A stretch of 64,000 nucleotides of DNA from Plumapathes pennacea (taxonomy: Eukaryota > Cnidaria > Anthozoa > Antipatharia > Myriopathidae). Both the position numbers and the translations under genes were made by a program. Shown here piece after piece: positions 1-13,668 of this stretch. The notes under the pieces are model-generated. The model made no database searches and was not told where the DNA came from. It saw nothing but the letters and a program-made list of their open reading frames with translations. The DNA is taken from assembly GCA_964036295.1 (NCBI GenBank), contig OZ038463.1, forward strand, positions 34,735,295 to 34,799,294, in the 5' to 3' direction. The stretch's first letter is position 1. Every line of letters begins with the position of its first letter.

Positions 1-1
1 A

Positions 2-3000
2 GATGATGCACGGCAGCTTCTGAAATACATTGACGAAGGACTGGGGAAACCTCTTCCAGAACAGTCTTATGGAGAAGACTGTCGGCTGTATACTCCAGGG
101 CACCCCAAGGGAAATTTTCACACGTTCATGGTAAGTGTGTACCCCCAACCCCACCCATACAACACCTACACACTCCACCCACTACACCTCCACCATCACA
201 CCTCCACCTCCAGCCTATACACTTCACCCACTACACCTCCACCATCACACCTCCACCTACTACACCTCCAGCCTATACACTTCACCCACTACACCCCCAC
301 CATCACACCTCCACCCACTACACCTCCACCCACTACACCTCCACCCACTACACTTTACCCAAACCCCACCCCACCCACTACACCTCCAGCCTATACAATC
401 CACCTTATCACACCTCCACCCCAACTCACCCCCCCCCCCTCCCCCTCCACATTAATATGCTTATTGTAATTTTGATGGTTTCCATGGTATTCAGGAAAAA
501 TGGGATGTCTTTGTTCCTGCACATCTGTTTGGATGGTGGGCTAAGGTGAGACGTGCACTATAATATAAAAAGCATAACATGTTAAATGTACTATTTTAAT
601 ATGACATCATTTTCACTGTCATTTTAACTTTTGCAGGCCTTAATTTTACGTGACTATTGGCTGTGCACAGTGTTAAGTATTTTGTTTGAGATCTTGGAGT
701 ACACACTGGAACATCAGCTGCCCAACTTCTCTGAGTGCTGGTGGGATCATGTGAGTGAGCTTTAGTCCAGTTATTTGACTCTTTCAGTCTCTTACCAGAA
801 ATATATCATACAGTTTGGAGAACTTTGCTTTTGATACCTTGTTCATATTACAGCAGATTGAACTATCAATTCTCACTACATCACTCATACATTTTCCTCT
901 TAAAAGGTTGGGAGAATCTGCATTTTGATCCTGGGAGTGAAAGGGTTAAAGGGGCCCTCCCAACCACAGTCCTTTGCATGCCAAAATCCCTAGTTTCACC
1001 ATTATTTTTTAGGCTCACGAAAGTCAAAAGCTGAAAAGCAATCCACTTCCATCTGACTCCGACATCAGGAGATCGGTTTCTTTTGACCTAAAAATGCTAC
1101 TCAGTACTTAGTTTTACTTAGTATTTAGTACTTAATTTTTATACTTGGTCCCTCAGAAATACGAATTTCACAACCAATTTTCCTGGCTGCTGTTGATCTC
1201 TTTTGCAGTGGATTATGGATTTTCTGATTTGCAATGGCATAGGAATCCACCTTGGCATGAAGACGTGCGATTACTTGGTAATCAAGGTCAGTCATCCCTG
1301 GAAATAAATTGACCTTTTTCAGTTATTGTGTCATGTGACCTGAAATGGGACAACACATCAACATACAGCTCAGCTAAGTAGCAATAAGTTATCACGATGT
1401 TACCAGATTTTTCACTCTCAATCTGATAAATCACCCAGAAATAACTGAACATTTCATTGTTTTTTCGAGATGTTATTTTGGCGTGCTGTCCCATTTCAGG
1501 TCATGTGACACTAACTGAAAGAGTCAATATTATCCTGCATGTGCAGTAAGTATGAAATTCTTGTGCGGGAAACTGCCTCGTGCCCAGTCCTTCCTAGCGG
1601 GGCGCGCAAGTGAAGATGGGAAGGGGAGACACGCAATCATGAGGAAATACCTTGCTCGTGCCTTACACTCATGCCCAGCTTCCTCGCACTCTGCTCCAAT
1701 TGAACCAATCAAAGGAGAGCTTGTGGAGGAGGCAGTGCTGGGAACATTTCTTCTCAGGCCTCTTCAGAATGCACTATTTAACTCAAACTGCTGACCACGC
1801 ATGAATTTTGATTGCAGCCATATCACTGGAGAGGCTTGTGGAATATTCCTACGTACAAGTAAGACACTGTTGCCAACTTCATCAAATTTGCAGGCGGGAA
1901 ATACAGTCCAGGGTCTAGGTTGTCAAAAAATAAAAGAAATGGGAGTCGAAATGGCATCACTTTCTATGTTACATAAATTATAACTAAAAGCAAAGCCGGT
2001 TTGAACTAGCTCTACAAAGCGTAAGCTCGCGGATGATGAGAAACTGGATAACATTTTATACATTTATCTATTTTTAACGTCTATTTCAGGGGCAAGTTGA
2101 AACGAGTCGCTGAGCAGTTCACCCCGTACACTTGGCAGCCATACCACTGGAATGCAACCAAGACATTTAAACGTTGGCTTTTAGTTTGTCTCATCGTCAT
2201 CATGGTGAGTGGTGAGGTCTTTTTTAAAAATCCTCTCCATGGCACCCTGCCCTCAAATGAGTAAAAGCCGTTATTTGAGCTGTTTTAAAATTTGCACTGA
2301 AAAGAGCGACTTAAGTTATCGCTTTATGAAAACTAGTGTAAAAACCGTTCTACAATGGCCAAAAGTATGTGGGACACTCTGCAAAAATGCTATTTTTTCA
2401 CCATCACTCTTGTTCAACAACAAAAGCGGCTCCCCCTCCCCCTATACAATGTTGCTTAAAGAGTGTGCACTTTGCGCACACTCAGTCAACATTGTATGGG
2501 GGGAGGGGGGCTGGAAGTGTGAAAGTGTCATCATTTTCAGATAAAAAGCTAAGTGTCCCATGACTTTTGGCCAGGATTGTAGCTAATAATTATCTTTTAT
2601 GTCCTGTTCTGTTCTACAGTTCTCAATTGCAGAATTGAACCTGTTTTACCTCAAGTTCATTCTGTGGGTGCCACCGCCCCACTTCATTAATCTTGTGCGG
2701 ATGATGCTGTTGTTGGGAGTAGGAGCTGTTGCTCTGAACGAAACTTTCCAATACATGGATGACCCGTATGTACTGCAATGCTCTACTGTAAACCAAATTA
2801 CGCGCCATTGTCCGCGACGAAGTGCCGTTTGCATTTGAGAAGCTAGACATATATCATTCGACACCATACTGTTAAATTTTGAAATCTCGGTGAAGACCGA
2901 TGACCGCTCATTGCAAGTCCATGTCAACAACGCGCGCTATCTGAATAGTTTGTGTCTTCTTTGATTGCAGGAATGTCAAAAGGTTTGGTCAACAAGCCTG

Positions 3001-3214
3001 GGTGTGTAGTACGATTATTGTCACAGAGGTTCTGATCTGTTTGAAATTTGACTGGGAGCTCATTTTAAGGCCCCTACCGACACACATCGCTTGGTTCTGG
3101 ATCGTGTTCTTCGTTGTTTTGGTGCTTTGGACAGCGTGGCATTTTTTACCCTGGCGAGACCATCCCCTCGAAGCAGACCACCGCCGTATATCAGGAAGAG
3201 CTAAGCGTGATTGA
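2..3214 (+). CDS. PTDSS2: Phosphatidylserine synthase 2, C-terminal part (5' end outside window)
   Basis: Base-exchange enzyme of the ER membrane that makes phosphatidylserine by swapping serine for the head group of another phospholipid. Exons read by splice sites and frame: 2-130, 495-545, 637-750, 1209-1277, 1818-1858, 2090-2204, 2620-2765, 2971-3214 (stop TGA). They join without a frame break into 302 residues. Family hallmarks are seen: DDARQ at the start, [10 protein letters not shown], the signature [50 protein letters not shown] and [13 protein letters not shown], then several hydrophobic membrane segments. [15 protein letters not shown] and [10 protein letters not shown] match the PTDSS2 type better than PTDSS1. 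The C-terminus is short and basic. The N-terminal exons are missing only because the window starts inside the gene. Confidence 0.95.
135..455. repeat. C-rich minisatellite in PTDSS2 intron
   Basis: Degenerate tandem repeat built on ACACCTCCACCCACT-like units of about 15 bp, filling most of the intron between exons 2-130 and 495-545. It gives spurious Pro/His/Thr-rich ORFs. Confidence 0.85.
1308..1528. mobile_element. MITE-like inverted-repeat element in PTDSS2 intron
   Basis: The two ends (about 1308-1355 and 1480-1528) are imperfect inverted repeats of about 48 bp sharing the core CATGTGACCTGAAATGGGAC. The 221-bp element has no coding capacity and sits inside the intron after exon 1209-1277. 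Confidence 0.7.
2350..2582. mobile_element. MITE-like element, CTACAAT...ATTGTAG ends
   Basis: A 233-bp element with inverted ends reading CTACAATGGCCAAAAGT and the complement of ACTTTTGGCCAGGATTGTAG. An internal inverted pair lies around 2445-2510, with TACAATGTTG facing CAACATTGTA. It lies in the PTDSS2 intron before exon 2620-2765, with no ORF of its own. Confidence 0.7.
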
Positions 3215-3888
3215 CCTCCTGCTTGCCCAGTGTTTTCCCCTCGACGATGTTAAATCTCCCCAACCATTGCTATTAATGGGGGTTTATGGAATTTTTATTA
3301 GGGTGTGATAGCTTTGCTTCTCTGAACTAATTCGTAACAGGGTAATTTTGTTTTGATTACGAAGCTTTAAAGGCCGCAACGCCACAAAAAAAAAAAAAAA
3401 AAAAAATCCCATCAACTTGTACGTAATTTGTCCAAATATCTGCGTACGTGCACACACGTTCAGTCACTCGTGCATCCACAAAATCTCACAGATTTATTAT
3501 CACAAGAAAGGCTAGGCTCGATTTTTGCCGCTCTCTCGAGTCCGACCCTCGCTCACTTTCCCGAGGCAGCGGCTGGTAATCAAGCTTGATGCGGCAGGCC
3601 TCACTTTGAAACAGAGGAAACAGGCATCTCGGAAATGACCATATTCCCTGGTCACTCAGTTTTAAATAGAATTTAATTCTGAGATTTTTGTTGGTACCTC
3701 TTGCTCAGACTCCAGCTTTGCCCACCGCAGACGTCATTAGCTAGATAAATTTGCTCTGATCGGGTAAAGTAACCAAGATGGTTGTTTCTTGTGATGTAAC
3801 CACGCACATTTAAATATAATTAACTAAGGCTTTTTAGCCAGCAAATATTGTTAGAACATGACTATGATACTGCAATTCAGTCTTCAGA

Positions 3889-3894
3889 AATAAA
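3889..3894 (+). terminator. Likely PTDSS2 polyadenylation signal
   Basis: AATAAA lies 675 bases after the PTDSS2 stop and just before a mobile element at 3927. The 3' UTR from 3215 also holds an A-run near 3386-3406. No other gene is seen between 3215 and 3889. Confidence 0.5.
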
Positions 3895-3926
3895 ACAGGG
3901 CTTTGAAACACATATCTTGTTTTTCT

Positions 3927-4166
3927 GGGCCCGGTTGTTCGTACGCCGATTGAGCTAATCTAGGATTAACGAAATTATTTCTCTCAACCTCTCTGCTAAT
4001 AAACTCCAGGGTTTTGTTCAAAGAAGGATTTAAGAGCTTGTTCCAGCTTAAAACGTATCTAGGAAGTCGTTGTGGACAAAACCTTTACCCTTTCAGGCTT
4101 ATAAATGACAAGAAAGTTTAGACCTAATCCAGGATTAGCCTAATCGTGCTTTGAAAAACCGGGCCC
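3927..4166. mobile_element. 240-bp TIR element, copy 1
   Basis: Starts GGGCCCGGTTGTTCG and ends GAAAAACCGGGCCC. Subterminal blocks (TAATCTAGGATTA at the left, TAATCCAGGATTAG at the right) are also inverted. Copies of exactly the same length, 240 bp, occur at 19333-19572 and, reversed, at 62104-62343. It lies between PTDSS2 and EIF4G2. Short, non-coding and inverted ends fit a MITE. Confidence 0.85.
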
Positions 4167-4599
4167 TGAAGATTTTCTTTCTTTGTCGAAACAAAATTAT
4201 GCTATTGAGGAGCAAGCATACCGAGTCCTCCTCCATTAGATCTCAAACTATCCTGCATCCACGTCTCTTTTTTTCCGCGAACCCATGTTTGTTGTTGTTG
4301 GTGCTGTTGTTGTTTTACCTTTTAAGACCAACCCCTCGGCCGACTGGGGCTGGGACCCTTCCTGACAGGTGTTATATGTTATATTCTTTGCACACTTCAG
4401 AAAAAAAAATCATTTTTGGTCTTCTTTCAGAATCGCATAAAACTTTCAGGAAACCTCCCTGGAACTATAATATAACTGTCCATGTGCAGTTAGCCCTTAG
4501 ACAATAACTTGTGCTGGCTGACTGTGGTAGCCTGGGAACGAAAATGCAAGCTTTGATGGCCTGGTAACGAGTTTCCGATTGCATCCTGGGATTGGTAAG

Positions 4600-4674
4600 G
4601 ATTTTTTTATTCAACTGGAACATTGTTGGGAGGAAGAAGAGAGTCTCGTAAAATCTGTACCTTCTTCCGTTCTG
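4600..4674 (+). other. EIF4G2: Candidate EIF4G2 5' UTR exon
   Basis: A purine-rich stretch ends in a good donor (TCTG|GTAAGA at 4675) ahead of the acceptor GTGCGCAG|ATT at 4818. If joined, the junction makes a TGA in frame with the coding sequence, so this exon cannot supply an upstream AUG start. The 5' edge is not resolved; 4600 is a nominal boundary. Confidence 0.4.
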
Positions 4675-4785
4675 GTAAGAAAACTATTAGTCCGCATGTT
4701 AAAATATCATTTCATTTCTCCAGTCATGCCATCTTAGAAAGCTGGGGCGTAAATCAGGGCTGAAATGAGCGAGTTTTTGTTTATC

Positions 4786-4860
4786 TAACTTCTGTCGTGT
4801 GTTCTTGATGTGCGCAGATTTTGGAACAAGTTGTCGTGTTTCAGAATTGCTTCAAAAGTG
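4786..4860 (+). promoter_or_regulatory. EIF4G2: Non-AUG (GTG) start context of EIF4G2
   Basis: The reading frame of the first coding exon has an in-frame TAA at 4786-4788 and no ATG before the MIF4G domain. GTG at 4858-4860 sits in a strong context (CAAAAGTGG: A at -3, G at +4). Vertebrate DAP5 is known to start only at a GUG, so this looks like the same start in a cnidarian. Confidence 0.7.
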
Positions 4861-7800
4861 GAAGGACGCGGGGTAAAGTCTCTCGATTTTCCTGGACCCA
4901 GGGAGGTGGTACCCGCGCCACTGCATGCGTTGCAACAACCAACTGCAGCATCGACTGAGGCAAAGGCACAAAGCTTCCCAGCAAGATGGGTTCCACAGTT
5001 TAATCGCGATGTCGATCCTAACGAACTTATCTTTCGAAGGGTCCGGGGGTCAGTATCGTTGCTTTCTGCTTTTTCCCCTGTAGAAGTGTTTACTTCTACT
5101 GTTCTAGTGCTTTTTTGCTTGAAGTTGAATGATTCCTGGAGGTTTTTTCCCCTCGATCAAAGAGAGCAGCATACGTTAATTGTCTTTGGGTAATATTTAA
5201 TGGCGTAACATCGCATCTGTTTTGTAAGACGACGCTTGATTTCTTCTGAGCGTCACTTCTCTCCTATTTTTGCGCCCAGTGAAATGAGAAATATGAGCCA
5301 TTATTCTTTTTTTTTTTTTTCGTGGTTCCTTCGGTAGGATCCTCAACAAGTTAACACCTGACAAATTCAGCAAACTCTGCTACGAACTCCTAAATGTGGG
5401 AATCGACACAAAATATATTTTGAAAGGAGTGATATTGTTGGTGAGTACACAGACATAAAAGGATTTGCATAAGTTAGGTGACTGTTCACTGTACATTTCA
5501 TATAGACACAACTTTTGAAAAGTTGATTTAAGTAATTGATTCTCTCCATATTACCAGTACATTTTTTCCTTGTGCAATTGGGAGAATTAGCATCAAGATC
5601 ACAACAGTTAATTTTGACTTGCTTTATAATGTTCTTGTAAATATTTGTAGTCTATTTGTAGTGTCACAGCTCCTGTTTGATACAATGCCAATGTGATGAC
5701 ATATTCTCTGTTCAAAAATACTTAAGGAAATATTGGTACTGTATGAGGTGTTCAGGCTTTGGTAGACATTACTGGAAAAGCCAAGCCATGTGAAATACAA
5801 ATTCTTTATTTGTACCACTGATAGTAATAAGTAATATTTAATTAACAATCATACAGGTATGGTGACAAAAAGGGAGCAGGGGAGATGATCGCTTTTGGAA
5901 TTTACTCATAGTACTAAGAGTGGACTAGTATACTTTCATAAGTACTGTGTGTTGCACCTGTTTACAATATTGTACGTGAGTGAGTTGGGTGGTGTTCTTG
6001 TCCTCCCAGGTGTTTGAAAAGGCTCTCGATGAACCAAAATACAGTTCCATGTACTCTCAGCTGTGCCTGCGGCTCAGCCAGGAGGCGCCAAATTTTGATG
6101 ACCCTGGAAAAACTGGCAATTCGGTAAAAAATGTGGCATCTTTCTTTGATACTATAGTATTCGGGGAGAGGAGACATTTTGTTCTTTTATGTTGACCAGT
6201 GAATAGAAATACTGTATGCAAGCACTTTGTGCACATGATCCGTGTATTTAATTTTTGCTGTTTGGCCATGATTCAACAAAAGTTTTATTGATTTCTCTTT
6301 TCAAAAAAAGCTTCTCTGTTCTCCTTTGATCAACACTTGAGTTGCAGCTTAATTCTCTCTCTTATTGCAGCACCACATTTAACTGATTTTGCTTATTTGT
6401 TTCTTGTAGACATTCCGGCGTTTACTACTTAAACAGTGTGAGGAGGAGTTTAACAACAGATCTAAGGCCACTCAGGGTAATGATTAAAAGTGATATTCTC
6501 CTCTAAATGCATAGTCAGCCATCTGCAGTTCACTATGGAGAAGGTGGTAGAGGGTTCAAGCTGGTCAGCCTATTAATAATATTTATTATGATCTCAATAC
6601 TCGTACATTATAATTATTCAGGGTAGTTTGGAAGGATTATCACTGGCAGAACCAGTTATACATCAGGGCTGAGGCTTTGTGAGATGTTTGGCAATGTCTG
6701 CAGTGGTTGAGGTCTAAGGGATACACCTAACAAAATTGTGTGGGGAGGTTCCACCCAGATTCAACCCTTACCATTTTGGGGTTGAAAGAGTGACCTATTT
6801 ACTTCTAGTAAGAATGTGCTCCCTTTTTATACAACTTTTGAACAGACAAACCTCTAGAAAAGAACTGCACAAGACACTCAACAATAATTATGTGAAAACG
6901 GCCTCAACCAACGAGTTTTACTTGGGATCCCCATAAATGCCGATACGATTTTCCACAGTCATGCGTTTTTTGTAACACCTTTCCTTATTGCTGCGGCATA
7001 CCTGAGCCCTTTCAGTAGGAGCCTCCCCATATAGCCCTTAGTACTGCCCCCATCTTTCCAGGGTTGAAGTTTATTACTGATTATTATGACTAAGCACATG
7101 CTTTTTCTTCACAGCTTTTGACAAGAAGGATGGCCCACTCACACCGGAAGAGGAGGAGCAGCGGGCTACTACCAAACGCAAGATGCTGGGGAACATCCGG
7201 TTCATCGGTACGTCATACGATACAAAGTGTTGTGATCTTTAATGCTACATGTCAATTGTGCAGTATGCTGTAATGCTTCAGTACAAATCAATGTCCATGT
7301 AGATGAGCCTGCCAGCTGTGTGACTAAAAATTTAATTATATAGACTACATGACTGTGTGCTTTAGCTGAGCTTCCCAGCAGATGGAGGGCCAACAGTTTG
7401 AAAAGGTTGAAATTGAATTTATAAGCAAGCTTACTGCATATTCCCAACAAGTGAAGGGCAAACACTCAAAGCAGTAATTAAATTATGTGTAGATAATGTT
7501 TCTAGAAGTCTAACTAATAAATTGTTCCCACATAGAATTTTTGTTTATGATTGTATGGTTGAGCCTGTCATTTTACAAGCCAGAGTGTGTTTTACTCCCA
7601 GGGGAGTTGGCAAAGCTGGACATGTTACATGAAGCAATCCTTCACAAGTGCATCAAACAGGTTTGTAATTAATAGAATCAAATGATGTACACTGTACTAT
7701 ATAATGAGATAGACGGTTTAAGACTCACTCAGTGACAAGAAAACTTGTTGTGAAATGTAAAGACATAACCAGTGCTTCCCAGTCAGTTGTATAGCAATCA

Positions 7801-10800
7801 TACACACATTGTAGTGGTTGTGGTGTGTCATCAATAAAATAGGGAAAACTTTTGTGATATTTTTGCTCATTATAATTATTCTTCTATATTCATTGATAGC
7901 TTCTGGATAAGAAGAAAAGGGCCACAGCAGCAGATTTCTCTGAAGATATGGAGTGTCTTTGTCACCTGATGAGGACAGTGGGACCACGTCTTGATGTTCA
8001 GAAAGCAAAGGTGAATCAGCTGTCCTTGCTGTGTCAATATGTTTACACTGTTTCACACCTTAGTAGTTCAGTACAAATTCTGTCATCAAAACACTGTAAT
8101 TTATTTATTTATTTATTTATTCATATTTGTTTGTTTGTTTGTTTGTTTGCAGCTGCTCATGGACCAGTACTTTGGTCGAATGCAACAGTTGATGACCCGG
8201 GAGGATGTTACTGTACGTATCAGGTTCATGATGCAGGACATACTGGAGCTCAGAGCCCACAAGGTAGATTTTCAACTCTAAATTATTTATCTGCATACTG
8301 TGGCTGGTATAGACCCTTTGCATAATGGTACTACAGCGCTCTACATTAACGGTTGCCTGGGGCAACCAAAACTTTTGGTCGGGCAGGTAAATTCTGGGCC
8401 AGGCAACTAGAAATTATGAAACTTTCTATTGCTTGAAGTCAATCTACAGTCTGAAGGGTAACCAACCTAAAACCTTAATGTCGAACACTGGTACTAACTA
8501 TATGCAAGATATACGCTTAGCCTCTCTTGTGTGCGTAAAAACATGTGTTGGGCATCTGCATGCAGGCTAAAAAAATGTAAGAGTATGCAAGAGAGGCTAA
8601 TGTATCTCACTCATGATTAGTGCCAGTTGTTTGCTCATTTTAGTCAATATCAATAGTGAACAATAGTTTTTGTCTTCAGTGGGTCCCAAGGAAGGCTGCT
8701 TGTGAAGCAGGCCCCAAAACAATCCACCAGATACGTCAAGAAAGCTGGCAGGTCAGTGCTTTGTTTATTACCAAGACTTTTTTAATATCAAGTAAACCAT
8801 AATACAGGCCCTTCATTAAGCTGGGGTTGGTGATTCAACAATAGGTTTTGGTAGCCATGTTGTTTTAAATAGCATTTGTTTCCTGGGTTTCCATAGGAAC
8901 ACGGCTTTCCCAGGAGAGTTGGTTACAGTGTGCCAGCTCAGAATTCCCCTCCTCAGCACCCTGGTGGCTGGTATGGTGGCCTGGCCAGGCCAGCAGCAGG
9001 GAGAGGCCTGGACCCCACCTACAGCAGGGGGCTGAGTGATGTGTTTGTGACAGATAATGGACTGGGCCCCAGGTTTGTTTTTTTATTTTATTACAGTTTT
9101 TTTGTTTTTTGTTTTTTGTTTTTTGCCAGAGTGAAGAATGGTAAATTTTTATTGCTGTGTATGTGGAGTGTTTTTATGTTTTTGCTTTTTGTGACCTGCA
9201 GTTTTCATGACTCCAAAGATTTTGATGAATTCTCTTCCCGAGACCCCTGGGAACAGCTGTCTGCAAACTTCAATGCCTCCTTTGTTCCCTCACAAAATCG
9301 CCCTCCGCCGATGAACAGTGGAATAAAGCAATCAGGTATTAACATTCAATATGTTTCTGAGTTTTATACCATTTACAGTATTTTCTTGAATCTTTCAACT
9401 CACAAGCCCAGCTACTTACCGTAATCCAGGACTAATCTCTCAATTTCTTTGTGAACAAAAGGCCTGGTATGTAGTTTTGGTCAAAAACCAACTGAAGATA
9501 TTACTTCTGGTTCAAGAGAAGTCTTTCAGTTATGTCCAGGCTTCCAGATTACTATCCCACACACTTTAGCCCATTATAAGATATGAAATGAATGCTGTGT
9601 GTTTATTCCAATTCCCAAACATTGTCAAAAATTGTTACTCAGTCTACTGTTAGTAGCACACTAACTCATGCTTCATAAATTTCTTTGATTCAAGTGTTCT
9701 TTTTCTGTAGGTCAGCGAAGAGTCGTCCCGATGCGAGCAGCACAGATGTACTCTGATGGGGAGGTGAGTGTGCACATCAAGTGTAATAAATTTGCCACCA
9801 TTCCCATTCCCAATGTCCTACAGCAGTATTTTTTTTTTTTTTCACTATAGACTTTCCTCCAGCCTATGCAATATAAGCCTCTGGCTTTGGCTATTAATTT
9901 CAAATATGTACAAAACATATAACAATAAAGGCAAATTGTATTGTATTGTATTGTAAAAGTAAGATAAGACATAATGCAAAATGCAAAGTTTACCTTACTT
10001 GTACCTGCAGATTAGCCTGAGACCTGCCAAGGATTCAATTGCCGCCCAGGCACCAAGCTTGATTAACAGAGGACCACAAGCATCTACCAAGCAGACACTG
10101 GTAAGACACTTTACCTAAATTACTAACTGTTGTCAACTGATGTTTCTCTATTATTTAACTTTATGTGTGAACTACATATTGTCAATGTTATATATACTAT
10201 ACCGTGTGCTGGGGTTCACCCCTCACACACTTAAAAATCATTCATATTTTCTCCTGTATCTGCCCCTGATAATCCTAACCTCTGCTCTGATTTCACCAGG
10301 AGCCCCCACACAGGAACAACATCCCAACTGTTGTTGAGAAAACCAAGCCTGTAACTAAGAAGGCAACAGCACCAAGCGGTGCTGACTTGGACAAACGTAT
10401 GGTTAGTGACGTTCAGCCCTTTTGTTCAAATGACGTACATGTGTTGATGTGAACAGTACAGAGAGCTACTACACTTCTTTCAACTGTCCTTAACCTGTTG
10501 TGTAGTGTTGATGGGCTTCCAAAACAAAATTTATAGGGGCACGATCTTTAGACTGTTTTCCAAAGCATGATTAAACTCTGTGCTATTGTTGGTGGCGCTT
10601 TTGATACCGCAGAGTGGTTTTTACTGTATGTAAATTATAATATGTTACCGGTAATATTTTATTTTTCTAGGAATCCATCATAGCCGAGGCTTACACTTCC
10701 AAGGATGAAGCAGCTTTTACATCTTCTGTAAAGGATATCATCTCACCGAAGTAAGTAGAATCTACACCTGCACCTTTGAGGTTTCCACTTTTAGAACATC

Positions 10801-13613
10801 CCTATTGTAGGAGCCTTTATAGGAGTATTGATAATGTTCATACCTGATGTCCTGATGGGTGTTCATTTTTAGCTTGATCAGAGTGTGCAATGACCAGTTT
10901 TTATGCTTTCCTCGGTTGCTTGAGTTTGGGTCCGGTCCCGCATGAAAATTAATCATTGGCTGTATTGCTTTGGTGTTTGAGTTCAAATGAATATCTGTGT
11001 TCTTCCTTTACCAGATGCGTAGTAAAGTTCATACAGATGTTAATGGAAGCAGCGCTGGAGAATGCTGAAGAGGATCGTACTTTTGCCTGCCGTTTGGTGT
11101 TTATTTTGCACCAGGAAGGGCTGTTGAATGGAGACGACTTCGTCAAGGTGACGGTTTATAACTTTTACTTAAATCCACAATTGGGCGTAAGAACTTGTTG
11201 ATGAGCGAGAACATGCGTGAACGAGAGAGTGAGAGTACGGTACGTGAGTTATTCTCGTTGCCAGGCTCTTTTCCCTATCCAGAGCCTGGAAACGAGGATG
11301 TACGTGAGCGAATCAATTAACAGTCAAGACAGTACGTGAGCCTGTGAGTGCGTGCGTGAGTAAGTGTGTGCGTGCGATGCGTGCGAGAGCGCATGCTTGA
11401 GTGTCTAGGCAACTTTGTGGGTTAGGGCCTGGTCGCACTAGGAAGTTTAGTCGATAATAACTCAGCATCGAGAACAATGCGACGGCTTCTTCAATCTTTG
11501 GTAGCAACTTGCTGACATCTATTTCTGGTGACAAGCGTTGTTTGCACTTTAAATGATGCAAATGTGGATATCAATGTCGGTAAAGTTACTAGTGCGACCG
11601 GAGTTTAAGTCAGAATATGGATCCAAGCTTTCGTGATTTTTGGTTTCTCAGGGAGTCAGTGAAGTGCTTAAACGAAATTCTGATGTGGAGAGTAAAGCCG
11701 CAGAAGTGAAGGCTTACACGGCAAAGTGTACTGCCACGGCTATCACTCAGGTCAGAACCTTGTTTTTTTTTTTTACTTTAGCTTTAGCTGGTACAGAGTA
11801 CATCAACTCAGTCAGAATTTTCCTTTCTACATAATGACGTGCAAACGTGTATTTTGCGGAATACGGGCGGTCCATGCAGGACTGTTGTATTGTAGGTTCA
11901 TTAAATGTTCTATAACATGCGTTGTGCACAAGGGAAATGGGGGTAATTTCGTAGCTAAAACTAAATAGCGAAGTTCCAATGGTGACAGTAATAATGATGA
12001 GCAAGCTGTCAGATTCCAATCTCTCCACGGTGTATGGTGTAAACTGGAGAGAACATTAAAGTCGATCACTACATGAACAGTACAAATAGTGGTAAAGATG
12101 ACCACTTTTATTGTCTCATTTCTCTGCAGAACATTGCCAAACTGAGTGAATTTAGTAAACTGTTTGAAGAAGGGAAACACTTCCCGACTTTCTTGCTTTG
12201 CCTGAAGGAGCTGAATGCAATGAAGGGCAAGGTCGGTCGGCTTTCATGATTGTTTGTTGTTTTTGTTGTGGTATTAGTTGATTGTTTCCATCTTCCGTGT
12301 CGTCGTCACACTCGTGTTGACATTAAGTTCCTCATTTTTTCAGGAATGGCTAACCAAAACTCTCAAAGAGGCCAAAGTGAACCTCTTGACAACTCTGTCA
12401 GGTGTGTATAAATTAATTTGTACAGATTTGTTTCATTTTCAACGGCACGTGATAACTGATCATCTATTTGATTATCTGATTATTTATTTTTGTCTGAACA
12501 GAATCGAACCGTACAAACGAGAGAGTGATAGAGATTCTTGAAGAGAAGGTAAATAAGACGAGAAGACTGAACTGATGTCCTCGATACACGATACAAATTA
12601 TCAGGCAACTCGACATTTCTTTCGAGCTTGTCCTGGGGGCAATTCAGTAAACATTTACAAGTGTATTTTACAAGTCGGACCAATTTCCCCACACGTTAAA
12701 CACATTTTAATCCAATACCATGACCAAATCAGTTCCAGTTATACATTTAAGGCCCGTATCTGTAATGTTCTGCAACCTTTTGTCCGATTGGAGTTCCGTT
12801 TAGTGATGTTTGAATAATGGTCCAACTTGTAAAATACACGTGTAAGTGTTTATTGAATTGGCCCCTGGTTTTCGGTGGCGTTTCTTTGTTACTTTTGTAG
12901 GTCGCGTCTTACAACTGTTTGTCGTCATTTTTTTTCATCTCCTTTTTTTAGTCGCTGGCATTCTTGTTTCCGCTGCTGCAAATCGAGGTGGACCTGTACA
13001 AGAAGATCGAGGAAGACCCGAGCGTCGCGTCCGTGTACAAGTGGATCAAGGTAAGGACGACGTCTGCATCGTTCGTTTTCAGGCAAAATTTGTTCGGGAG
13101 TAGAACTGGGGCCAGGATGTGTGTTAAGCGCGTGAATGTATTTTCTCCCCCTCCGCAGCCTCTGCCTCGCCCCAGTTCTACTCCTGAAAGAATTTACCTG
13201 AAAACGAACGGGAACGCCTGCATTGCAGGCTAACGTCTGCACGAAAAAAAATCCTACATTGACCACCAGGCCCCCGACCGAAAATCTTCAATGAGTCCCC
13301 TTTCGCACTTATGAAATTTAACGAAAATAATGTTGACCTTTACAGTTTTTTAAGTGTGAACGGCACTTTGTCGGTGACGAAATATTTTGTAAGTCGCTAT
13401 CAAACTTCAAAGAAGCCGTCGTTTGCACTTGAGAGGAAATGTCGACATTCACAACTTTTCAAGTGCGAGCGGCACTGTCGTTTTACAAATGTTGTAAGTC
13501 ACTGCTAAACGTCGAAGAAGCTGTCCTTTTTCTCTGAATGCTTGGTTATTTAACTGTACACTTTACTGCTCTCTGATTTTTTATGTTATGTTTTATTTTT
13601 ATTTTTTGTTTGT

Positions 13614-13668
<55 letters not shown>

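Noticed and set aside
128-469. Two overlapping Pro/His/Thr-rich ORFs
   Set aside because: They are readings of the 15-bp C-rich minisatellite within a PTDSS2 intron.
1552-1794. 80-codon ORF in PTDSS2 intron
   Set aside because: Lies between well-supported exons, has no family features, and an ORF occurs on the other strand too; likely dispersed repeat.
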